Shown: positions 47,231 through 58,638 of the stretch, in pieces | Numbering within the stretch: the stretch's first letter is position 1 | Layout: each line of letters opens with the position of its first letter | Assembly (NCBI RefSeq): GCF_008831285.2 | Contig: NC_045138.2 | Coordinates: 28,925,934-28,989,933, forward strand | Direction: 5' to 3' | DNA from: Nymphaea colorata | Taxonomy: Eukaryota > Streptophyta > Magnoliopsida > Nymphaeales > Nymphaeaceae | DNA: 64,000 bases | Translations under genes and position numbers: made by a program | Notes under the pieces: model-generated | Databases searched by the model: none | The model's input: only the letters and a program-made list of their open reading frames with translations | Told to the model about the DNA's origin: nothing

Positions 47231-48364
47231 GCATACGCTTCCGCACGCGCCGGTGGCTTGGGGTCCAAGCGAGCCACGTGGCTTCCACGATGTACGGCAC
47301 AGTGGGGGCCACATTCCGGTGGGGCCACGAACTTTTTTTTCCTTTCTATTGGTCAACCTGAATGACGTGGCGAAGGCTTTGAGAGTGCAAGGAATGGTGA
47401 ACGGGTCTGCTGAGATCCGATCACTGACCTGAAATAGGATCCGTTTAGCCATCTCGTGAAAGCTTAGAAGGATCTTTAACTATAATGCACACGAATTTGA
47501 TGTGGGGTTCGGGTATGCGAATCTGAATTCGAGCCTGAAATCCAGTGAGGATCCAATACGGTCATGCGTGTAAATATCGAGTTCGAACCTTGCTCCTCTC
47601 ATGTCTGAATTTGGTTCAAAATTTCAAGTTTGCACCCCGGAATTCATTGGAGTTCGATTATGATGAGAAAGGATTCGATTAAATCGGAAACGGTAAAGGT
47701 GAATCCAAACATTTTACTTAGATAGAGCAGGGGCTGAGGGAGGGGGCCACCTAGGCCCTTGCCCCACCTCAGCTAATAGAAAAAAAAATTTACATTAAAA
47801 AAAAATTGAAATTTTTTATTTGCATAATCTATTTTTTGGATTCAGGTTTAGTTTGGTCTTACCCAGATAAGTTTGTTGGATCGTTTCGCCCACCCCTGAA
47901 AAAAATCTTCGCTCCGCCACTGATTAGAAGATTGAATCTTTAGGTGGTAATCAGACAATTAATCTGTCCCTAATTTTTGGATTTAGGAGTCAAAGCTGGA
48001 TCTTTATTTGCCACCAAGCATCCAAATTGGTAAATCTAATTTAAAGAAAAACTGAGTTGGAAGCATGTAATGTTTGTCTTTGAAATGATTAGGTCAGGGT
48101 TTGCTTTAAGCATTTTTTTTTTTTGGGAAGAAGAGATCCTTGCAGGTCATGGCGACTGCGTTATGTTTCTTGATGTCTTTCTTTCAAGTGTTTGGAAGAG
48201 CCATAGATCCCAACTTTATCGAACAGAGGTGGGAATACGAATCTTTTGTTGAATTCACGACGCAATGTTGTGGAAAACAGGCATTCTTGACAATACGATG
48301 CTTTGGTGTTTGTTTTAAATATCGTGCACGCTATCGTGGAAGTTGACTGGAAAGAAAAGCTTAA

Positions 48365-48673
48365 GGGGCGTTTGGAACTTTGGATGACACCATATCTAAC
48401 TCATTTTGTGAAAATTTGGTTTCATAAAGGCCAAAGTCTATTAATAAATTTTGAATACATGGTTTATTTGTGACACATTCAAAAGCTAGCCTTTGAAAAT
48501 AACCTGGCAAAGGTCAGGCTTTCACACTCTATTATAAAACCTGGATTTGTCAAAACTGGGTTTTCCTCAAACCTGGTTTTGATGGCAGCCAAACACTGCA
48601 AAAAACATGGTTCTTGACATAAAATAAAGTTTTGCCTGCAAAACCTGGATTAAAGTGTCACCCAAACGCCCCC
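48365..48673. mobile_element. MITE-like element, about 309 bp, flanked by TTAA
   Basis: The left end GGGGCGTTTGG (48365-48375) pairs with the right end CCAAACGCCCCC (ending 48673). A TGACAC hexamer also follows each end inward. TTAA flanks both sides (48361-48364, 48674-48677), which could be a 4-bp target duplication or chance, since TTAA is palindromic. The interior has repeated AAACCTGG motifs and no coding capacity. Confidence 0.65.
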
Positions 48674-50285
48674 TTAAGTACTTGCACTCACAAAAGAAAA
48701 TAGTCAAATTGAATTTTATTTAAATATGAAGAAAATACCAATTTTCTAGTGATCCAAGTAAAAAAAAAAAATTATATAATATCTAAATCATGCTTTCTCA
48801 TAGCACAATGTTTTCTTATCAAACGCTCTCCTTAGAGTGTCAACTATAGCAGTTTGCGTGTTCAATGGCCCCAAAAGATAATTAAAGGCACATAAGCCTC
48901 GAAATAAAAGTGTAAGTCTTGGTCATCATAGAGATACTTACGATTCAATTCTCAGGATTATCTTTTCTTGTAAAAACCATGCCATAGGTGCACAACATAG
49001 CTTGAGGTCAATCCTAAGAGCATATAAGTCCGAGTTTCTTTTCAAAACAATTCAAGAAAATAAAACAAAGCTAACATCATTCGGTTCTATCCAGGAGCTA
49101 GGTATGGAAATGGAAGACTCGGGTCGGAATCCACACGCTTACCACCACTTTGAGATTAAGGTCCTATCTCATCTTTTCAGTTATATTCTCGACATCCATA
49201 AAGCAATACTACACCTGATAAGTTCATGGCAACCTCAAATTTACCGTCGTCATCACCGCCAATGGATAGAACAGGCATTAAATGGAACGTATCAAACACA
49301 AAGTTGCATTGGTTAGTTTGCCATAAGATTTGAAGCTTTAACAGGGGATCTGAGATATGTGGTTGTCAGATCCACAAGAATGCTAGAATTCATGAATTTC
49401 ATATGATAAAAAAACCTGAGAGTGAGACCCAGATCCACAAGAATGCTCGAAGCCTATGAATTCCGTATCCAAAAAAAGTGGGGTCAGGCCTCACTATCGG
49501 ATCTCAGATCGGCATTGGGGTTTGGTGGGACCTCTTCCCCATGATGACAGAGACCTCTGGCCAAGGGATTTGATCGGTGAAACCCTCAGCTAGTGTGTTC
49601 TTTTGTGATACTCTTTTGTGATACCCAGGCCTCTGTTCACTTCACAACCACACTCAAACATGATAACAACCACTCTAAAATTCGAACACAAGTTCCTATA
49701 AGAGGTAGACTACCTAATGCACTACAACAACCAACCCTCAGCCGGTGAAACATGAGAAAGAGAGAGAGAGATCCTGACCAAGGTTTAAAGAGAGGGAGAG
49801 AAAAAAAATCCAGGCTCAGTCCAGAACGCCACCAAACAGGTCTTAGGGAAGGCCCTCGGATCTGAGATCTGAAATCCCCTTGGATCTAGATCGATGGATT
49901 TCAACTGCAACCGAGATATCACATCTTCACACCACACCTGGAGGAAGAGACCAATAAGAAGCAAGCTGTCCTCCCAGCTTCTGGATTAGAATAAAATTTC
50001 AGAAGTGGGACCTGAAAATAATAGGCGAAACTCCATTGTTTGGGATGTCAGAAAGAATTAACTTCATAAGCAACAAGGATTTAAGAGTTTCCAATGCTTC
50101 TCTGCCTTGAGCACAGGAGGATGAACAAAGGCATTAAACAAATCACAGTTACGAGCAGATAGTGCTGAAATTCCCTTTTCCTTCTACATCTCATTATACA
50201 ACCACCACAACAAAAGACAAAAATGATTGAACAGAAATTCGAAGAGAGAGTGAGGGAGAATGGATTGGACAGCCTGCTTAAACAG

Positions 50286-53200
50286 CTATTTGCTGGATGC
50301 ATATTCAACAAGACGGCGATCAAGATCAAAATGTTTGCATAACTGCCGCTGCATCATCGTAACAGCAAGAGAACATATCATGAGCTACACACATTTTTTG
50401 TTAGAAAAAAAAGTGAACGTAAAAAGTCACCAATATATTTTTGCATTAAGCAACAGAGCTGAGGAAACAACATTTATTTCTGCAACTTGCATGGGTTGGT
50501 CCAAGCTTTGGAAAACTGGTTATACAACTGAAGCAAATTATTGACGCCAAGGAGGATCTAGGATCAGCTCAGTTGAATGAAAGAAGGACCAGTAACTACT
50601 GGATGACAAGGTTTTCGGTTTTATAACAAAAAGAAGCAATGAAGGGCCTACCAGCATTTGATTTTATGCACAAAGACACGCTATGAAAAAGAAAGGTAAA
50701 AAGGACAATTGAGAAGAACCAATTAAAGACGTATAAAAATATTAAACGGCACCTTAATTTATTATAATGCTATTGCAGCATTAAAATGACATCTTCACAT
50801 ATACAAACCTTAGTAATTACTGGTGAGAAGAACCTATACTCATTCTCCAGATCTGGGAAGCGAGCAATTTCAACTGCATTATCAAATAATATGTATGTAG
50901 GAAGCTGGCCAGTGCCCACTGCAGGAATAGGAGATTTTGCCAGACAATTAGTTGGGCAGGTATAATCCAGAATATCACATCATGCAAGATCTTACCTCCC
51001 AAAGGGATTGAAAATATATCTGCAGCAGTTGGGAACAGCCCCAGGTCTACCACCCCAAAAGAAAGACTTTGATTTGAATATCTAGGAAAATAGATAAAGA
51101 GTTAAAAAACCATGCAATTTGAGGCTTCCCCAAGATCATATTTGAAAAACCAAAAGCTACACAAGAGGTGGGCTCACATGGTTGACAGATCGGCAAAGGA
51201 CTGACTCGCATGTCTGCATCTTGATGACCAAGGACAAGAAAATGTCACCTGCAAACCATTGACACATTTATAGTTCATAATTACATGCAGAAGCAATATT
51301 TTTGCAGAAAGGCACAATTTATTACATTTAAACGGTAAGAATCACTAGCGTGCAAAAATAACAGCATTTTATGTAATTCTGGCACCTACTAGAAAAAACA
51401 ACAAAAGCAGAGCTGGCTACGAACAAAAATGAATATCAGGAAGGATCACAAGAACTTTTCATGTCAAAGATAACTCCTGAACAAGAATACACCATTTGTA
51501 ATCATGTTTTCAGGTTCAATCTACACCCAGTAGTAATTTCCCGGTATATGGGAAGTTGAGATTCATCTACATTCAACTGGATATGCTTCAACAAGTCTCT
51601 CCTTCCTGTATGCGAAATGGACAAATTTACATTTTCTTTAGTAAAACCCTAAAATTTGGACAAGGTTGGATTTGGTCAAATTTGGTTGGGAGCAAATAAT
51701 GGTGAAACAAAGATCAGGTGCATGGAGTGGACCAGACCCGCCACAGTCAAAGCCTTGTCCAAGCCCCCACCATGAGTCTGTACCTGTGTTCTGGAATGTC
51801 ACTATGGGCTGTCACTCAAATATTCGCGTCCATATTACATAGCTGAATACCCAACAATTAGGTAATGACAACGTCGAACTAATGATGATGCCTGATACTA
51901 GCAAAGTTACTAGTGATCTAACAGTGTGAATATTGATCTAAAAGTATGACTAGCTGTTGTCAGAAACTCTAAACAGTGTAACAGAACTGCATAAAACTCG
52001 GTTATGATACTCAGTCCCTGTATTATGTGCCCCAGATTATGGTTTGAAAGCCCTGACAGTTTTACTATGCCAGTGTTGATTTTTCAAAGTCTTCACTGGA
52101 GAGCAGCCATTCACCTACTTCATTTATTTACTAATTAACCCTGATTTTATTTAATCAACCAGTTAACATGATGAGACCTTGACTCACAAATCTGTTGGGT
52201 TCAAATATAAATGTAACATTGTGAAGGCAGTCATTGTTTACTTCATTGCGGCAAATAGAAAAGTTCATTTTCACTAATATCAATATGAGATCTGGTATTT
52301 CCACATTCACAGGATGTGGTAGGTACTTTTCATTTTCCCTGTTTTTCAGTTCTATGCTCTGACCAAATTCAGATAGTTCCATTTTTCAGCATCAGCTCTT
52401 ACAACCGACTTCAGTTATTCTTCTCTCTCTCTCTCTCTCCCCCTCCCTCCCTCCCTCCCTCCCTGCAATCTCCCTCTCGGTCTCTCTGTCTCCCTCTCTC
52501 TTGCAGTTTCTGTGTTCCTCTGCTTCTCTCACATGACTCTATTATGCATTATTGGTTTATATGATTTTAAGTTACAAAATTCACGAAATGTGTTGGTCAT
52601 TTTTTTATATATATCTACCCCGTAACACCCAAGTTTTTTAAAAATACTCCATGCCAGCACCCATGTGACACAGGTAGTAAGAGGTTGAATTGCTCAGGCC
52701 AAGAATGTCATCCATATACTATTGTTCAAACTAATCAATTTAACTTTGAAGAATTGGCGATTCAAACAAGCACCTTATTAAATGCCAACCCATTTGACGT
52801 ATATCAGCACTTTATGGTCTGACAACAATGAAATTGTCAAAAAATGTGTTTTTCACTGTGTACAACATGGTACTAAAAGCATCAGCAAAAAGATACAAAC
52901 TAATGTAGGCTGAATAGAAAAGGCAGGATACAAACCAGCCAGAACCTTGAGGTGTTGGCTTCAGCTAGGACTGATTCCAACTGCAATGGAGTCAAATGAT
53001 GTGAATGACCTATACAAGAGCGAAAAGAATAAGGGAACTCAAAATTATACCAGGGAAACAAGCATTCCTTATGAGTAAACTGTCCTCCATACATATAAGG
53101 AATCATTACGATCAGTTTTCCTACTTTTTACTCAAACACTAGACTCAAAATTTATTGTTTTGAAGGATTCTTACTTATTCATTGATAAAATTACGTACTG

Positions 53201-56200
53201 ATGTTCAAAAATCAAATGCAAATGATTCTCCTGCACACAGAGAGTATATTTGCCCTTGTGTGATAATAATGACCATTAGAAACAATGGCTGAACTGCCAT
53301 GAAAAGAATAGAGAAGACTAAAGTAGAAACAAGTAAGGTACTCCTGAAATTGGTTGATGTAAAATATAATTTGGAAACTGAAACAAATAGTTAGTGTTCA
53401 TGTATACCTACTGACCTCTAGAAGTCCCCAGCCAAACTGACTGTTTCATAATGTCAAGCCTTTTCATTTTACCATACATGGTGGCAAAGTGGTTTCCTAG
53501 ACCAAAGTGGTTTGCCTATAGCCGACATAAATAATCACTTCTAGTCATAAAATTTGCATTACATTCATTTCTGCAATCCCGCAAAGAATATGTGCTCATT
53601 GCTCAATATTCTAGCCAGTATTGCATCATTTGATACAGATTTAGCTTACTTGTAGGTATAGTTTAGCTTGTTCTGCAACTTGTATATCCCATTGATCGAA
53701 ACTTATTATACAGTAAGCACTTAAAAAATAGCCTTGGCATGAAATATTTTTGCAGTATTTGTTTCCAGAACCACATTTCACAGCCAGCATCTTTGCAAAC
53801 TAAATGGATTTCACCATCTCCAATGCAACAGTAATGTTTTTCACGATTCTTGAGCCTGATGCAGCACTAATGTTCTTTCCCAAATTCTGCCTTTTATTGA
53901 CCTTAACAAGGAGTTATGTTATAGAGTACCAAATGTCTCAACATATTTTTTCACTTTTTGGAGACACTCTATGCTTAAACTCTTTAAGTTAACTTCAAAT
54001 AGTCTAACACATAGAACATGTACATTTTTTTATTTAAATCTAGATCGTGATCTGTTATCTGATAGGGCCAAAGTTGCAGGTTAATCTACCATGTCAAGCA
54101 GATGCTTCACTTAGCATGTGCATCCAGCATTGGCATGATAAAAGCCACATATACTTGGCAAGTTGATGCCTTTGAGTTTTAAATTTAGTAATTTAGAACT
54201 TCTTTCCAAGGTTTGTGTTTGAAATCGTATCCACGTCGTGTCGCTTCAATTACAAACCATATATGTGCAGATACCGTCATGTCACCATAGTAACTTTTGA
54301 CAACTAGGCCACCATAGATCATACCACATGCACTTGCATAGCGTCCCATTTTCACATCCATGGCTGTGAAACAGTTAATCTATGTGGATGGGTTGGTTTA
54401 AATATTATGCCCAACTTCCTTGTGCTAAAGAAAATTTCCATATTTTGTGCATGTAATTTTTTTTTTCTGTATATGTACCTGTAGGGAATGGAGCCATTCA
54501 TGCTTCTGTCTCTTCCAGTAATTTCTGACACCATTTCAGAAATCTAATCCTACAACCTTTTCAGAATAGTCCATTTGTTAGGAATCATCACTTGGATTCT
54601 GCTTTTCAACAAAAAGAAGGATGCTCTATGCAGATCTCCATGAAAAGGTTGAGACCTTTGACTTTTAAGCCTTATAAAAACATTCTCACCCTTAGATGAT
54701 GTAATTGTCAATTTCTATGAAGTCTGGCACCGCGGCACGTAGAACAAGTGCATCCACAGAATCAAATTTCAGAAGAAAAAGGAAGCACACACACACATGC
54801 GGATATCTATGTGTCTACATATGCATGAATGTATTTATGTAGGTATGGTATACACTGTCACTGACATGCATGCATATGAACCAAATAATACATGAACGAG
54901 ATAATAGGTTCGAGCAGTATTTTCCTACACAGGCCTTTTCGATAGAAACAGAAACATATGCACTTAAAACAAATATTATAAGAGATTGGAAGACTTTGCC
55001 ACACATGGAATGGTCAAATGTCACAATATTTTACTGTTATTTCTCTGAATAAAATGCTAAACCTATATTGTTGCAGAAAATTAGCACTATCAGTCATTTA
55101 TAGCTTGAATCACTGCTGGCAGTCTCAGGCTTTTGCCTTCACATGTCCGGTAGCATCCAGAGGAAACAACTAGAGATTATTGGAAGAGCAGTAGCAGCAA
55201 AAATCAATTTAGGTTCTTTCATTCAACATGTCCACTAAGCATATCTTGAAGAAAATAAGAACCAAGCACAATAAAAGCTAATAACTGAAACACAAACAAG
55301 TATCAGGTCAAAAATCTTTTCCAGTACCTGATTCTTGATGATTTGGTTGTTGCGTGAGAATGGTGATAACTACAATGGAGGCAAGAAAAACTTTCTCAAC
55401 TTCAGCCCACACAGAAAAAAAAAAGTAAAGTACAAAAAAAAGTATGATATGCGTCTTATTTGCTGTGAGACATTCCAAATTATTTCCACAGTAGCTCTCT
55501 TTATCCAAAAGTTTACAAGAACTAGATCATCCTCCCTTGCATAACCAACCACATTATAGGAAAAAGTATAGCAGTAAAATATATGTTTCTATAAAAGTTG
55601 AATATATTATGCTCAAGGGTCTACATGGAGGTCTAATAATGAATCTAGTCACTCAATGGTCAACAGTACATCCAACAAGAAAGAATCCCAGGGTCAAACA
55701 CACACTTTCTTTAGCACAAAACAACAAGACCACAAAAGCAATAAAAGAATTCTAAAATATTATTGAACCACATAAAATTAAAAATCTATGGAAAAAGAAA
55801 GTGTAGCAAATATATAACTCTATCATCACCACTGAATGCTGCCATTTAGACAGTAAAATACTCAACATGGAGCATCAATAATGCAAAAAAGAACCCATAA
55901 CAACAATCTCTAATGGTGCCAATAATATCTGCAGCAACACCACACCAATATCCTGACATCGTAAACGAGTTAATCGCTGCATTAGCGCATATATCATTGC
56001 AAATATCGTGTCTGACTATAGGAAACAGTCAACAGAAAGGAGAATACCTAAGAATCCTGCCAAATAACAGAAGGCCACGTGATAATCCAATAATGAAGCT
56101 AGTCCGACAAGAAGAACCTAACAGAACAAAAGCTGCATAAGTATGGCAATCAAAATATTTAGAAAGAAATCACATACTTAAAAGATGGTACAGGTGCTAA

Positions 56201-57444
56201 AACAGAAACCAACATCAAGTTACTAAATACCCTCCCAGTTTCCTCTATCAGGAATAACCAGCGACCACACTTACAAGACTAAAAGTCATTTACCAAAGAG
56301 TCCAATAAAATATAGCACTGATAATCCAAGTAATTCCAAAAGAAAGACAACAACCAAGCAATGAGTGATAAATAGGACATAAAATGCACACCTTAGCAAA
56401 AAGAAGAATATTATCTGTGAAGGCTTCCCAAGTTTCATCTCGAACTAACTGTACAAAGCGTCAAAAAGAAGAAGAAGAAGAAGACCAATAAATATTCAAA
56501 GTAAACCTCCCAGAAACTTACAGCATAAAGAAAACCAATTTTAGAACTTACAAATCATTGTTAAGAGATAAATTGAATCATTACTGTATTCGGACCATCC
56601 ATATGGTCAAACTTAAAAGCCATGCCTATATGCAAGCAAAACAAACTTTTTAAGTGTAACTGTGGAAATGCAGACTGCAGCAAGACCACAGTATCACATG
56701 TCAGACACTAATTGGTTGTCTCAGAATCTCAGATAAAGATTCTGCGGTAGAACACCTTTCTAAACTAATTATGGTCCGTCTGATCTGGGACAGCTGGAAG
56801 CACATTACAAACATCAAAGGTCTAATCGAGGAATAACAATACTCGTTAAAGAATCCTCCCATGCCATTGTGACAGGACATTATGTAACATCCTTTCAGTA
56901 ATTAATACAAAGTAATTGGTATTTCAACTACATAGTTTCAACAAGCAATGGTTCCATCCCCGTTTACGTTCTGCCTGCTTTATGCTACAGGTCCTACTAC
57001 TGATTCCTGTGGATCATGATCTATAACCTGCTAGTACCTGGACCTAACATTAGCGCCATCGACAGGGAAGAAACGAAAGCAACATTTTGGTGCATTATCC
57101 AACACAGGAAATAAGTGCAATCCGTCTAAACATTACCAGCATCACACTTGTCAATTGTCATCCCAGTAGGGAAATCTACATTCTGATAGACCAAGTGGAT
57201 TTCATAATCGCAAGTTTTGGGGGAAAAAGTTGCTTTTGTTTTGCGCCACAGAAGTGCAAGAAAGTTTCATAGGCCCATCAAATTAGTTTCTTGGGGTACC
57301 TCCTACTTTTAACTAGGTTTAGGTGTTGCTTCACTGCAGGCATCATAACCAAACATTGATTGCATTAATAGTTCCTATAAAACCTAACAATACTCTAAGC
57401 ATCTTAGCTTTATTTATGGTGTTCTACACACACAAACACGCGCG

Positions 57445-57478
<34 letters not shown>

Positions 57479-58638
57479 CGTAAAAACCTGTTCACAAATT
57501 CGTACTTGAAGGTGATCTGTATTCCCAGATCAAAATGACTGGCCAACTCCATCGTACCACTCAGGTGATTTGATCTATTCCGTCTAGATCCAAACGGAAC
57601 AGAAGACTTAACTGACAAACTAAATCTATTCACATACTTGAACTAGTTGAAAATTGAGCGAATAATGTAGCAATAGGGATATGATAGCGCACAATACAGA
57701 ATGCTGAACCAAGAGAAGAAAAAAGTGTTGCCTACCTGTCTAATCATCACTCTCGGCAACTGAAATTCAAAATGCCAATGTGCATGTAGGATCTCATTAA
57801 ATAATTATCGAACAACTTTGATACTAAATCACGTCGCTGTGGTGGATAAAATATTTTTCTATGGAATTTCTGCATTTTACCCTGAAATATCGTTGATCGG
57901 ACATCAAAAATTTATTCCAAAGCTATCAAACTGTAAATCATTCTAGTGCATTTCCAGGTTAAAGCTATTCTGTTTAAAGCACAATCATCAGATCAAGAAT
58001 AGAAAACTAAATCTTCCAATAGGAAAACCAAAAACACCGGAATAACCGTGAATGCGCCAACGCTCAAAAGTGAATTTCTACTTAGAAATCCCCATCATCT
58101 TGCTTATGCAAATTCTCCTCACATATTTATACATATCGTCCGGATAAGAGAATTGTTTACCTTCACCGCGACAAAGACAAAAAACGCTAAGACCGCCTGA
58201 ACTTCCTGCACAAAAATCACCAAAATCGATCAAAATCACTCGAGTACACACGGAAGAACCTAACTCTACTCATGAAAAATAAAAAATTCTCTCAATTCTT
58301 CATCCAATGGTCCACCGAGCGAGCCAAGCTAAGAAGCTCTCCGATCCCAGAAAATGCTCAAACCAAAACTATCGAAAGCTGCCAAAAACCCACGGGACCA
58401 ATCGGCCTCCTCTTCAAACATGGAAAAGGAAAACAAGAAAGAATGAGAAAATCTATAGTTCCGAATAACCTACCCTGCGAAGGAGACGACTCGAGAAGTC
58501 CGGCGACAGAGAGGGAGAAGCGGATTGTCGAAAAGCCAAGTAAGAGAAGAAAAGGAGGAAATGAAGGAGGTAAAACGGCTCCGTGGTGAGGGCGTTCAGC
58601 CATGAGAAGGTCAAGGAATGCTTCGTCTTCCCCTCCAT
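50286..58638 (-). CDS. TMX2: TMX2-like thioredoxin-related transmembrane protein, 10 exons, 260 aa
   Basis: Exons, 5' to 3' on the minus strand: 58638-58474, 58205-58161, 56448-56392, 56117-56048, 55369-55328, 53009-52936, 51248-51178, 51081-50996, 50918-50809, 50348-50286. All junctions are GT-AG, phases agree, and they sum to 783 nt. The N-terminal half has hydrophobic segments (LLHFLLFFSYLAF, VLAFFVFVAV, an aromatic DYH segment) as in the ER-membrane TMX2 family. The thioredoxin-like domain runs from SRFWLVTFSCPWSSRC through VVDLGLFP and GQLPTYILFD to the C-terminal HFDLDRRLVEY. The usual CxxC is WSSRC, so only one active-site Cys remains, similar to human TMX2 (SNDC). Catalytic oxidoreductase activity is therefore doubtful. 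The ATG at 58638 is the first in frame; the frame continues upstream only from a GTG. Introns are long (up to 2.3 kb) and AT-rich, with nothing recognised inside. Confidence 0.92.
52421..52505. repeat. CT/CCCT-rich low-complexity tract
   Basis: (TC)n passes into (CCCT)n and then mixed CT-rich sequence, inside a TMX2-like intron. Confidence 0.9.
57428..57479. repeat. CA/GA compound microsatellite
   Basis: (CA)n with CG interruptions followed by (GA)n, inside a TMX2-like intron. Confidence 0.92.

Larger units (their letters stand above)
29434..50285. other. Gene-poor, repeat-rich region, about 20.9 kb
   Basis: No open frame with recognisable protein motifs was found on either strand. Content visible by eye: small transposons (29967-30166, 36104-36255, 45366-45512, 48365-48673), SINE-like sequence (39466-39550 and near 35500), tandem duplications (33551-33615, 41529-41598, 45028-45244, 47184-47230), AT and CT microsatellites, a GAGCTCGAG-rich block (30720-31125), GC-rich islands (39290-39430, 43290-43700, 47230-47330), and stretches rich in GGATT/AATCC motifs (43200-44110, 46660-46960, 47400-47700). 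No autonomous transposase or reverse transcriptase frame is evident. Confidence 0.6.

Noticed and set aside
55370-55420. Upstream acceptor giving a longer TMX2-like exon 5
   Set aside because: The acceptor GGGCTGAAG is in frame but adds ten residues absent from the family, while the acceptor TTGCCTCCATTGTAG has a better pyrimidine tract and gives the expected length.
57738-57764. Possible 24-nt microexon (LPRVMIRQ) in the TMX2-like gene
   Set aside because: It has AG and GT at its edges but does not match the family. The exon at 56392-56448 (containing RDETWEAF) joins directly to the previous exon in phase.
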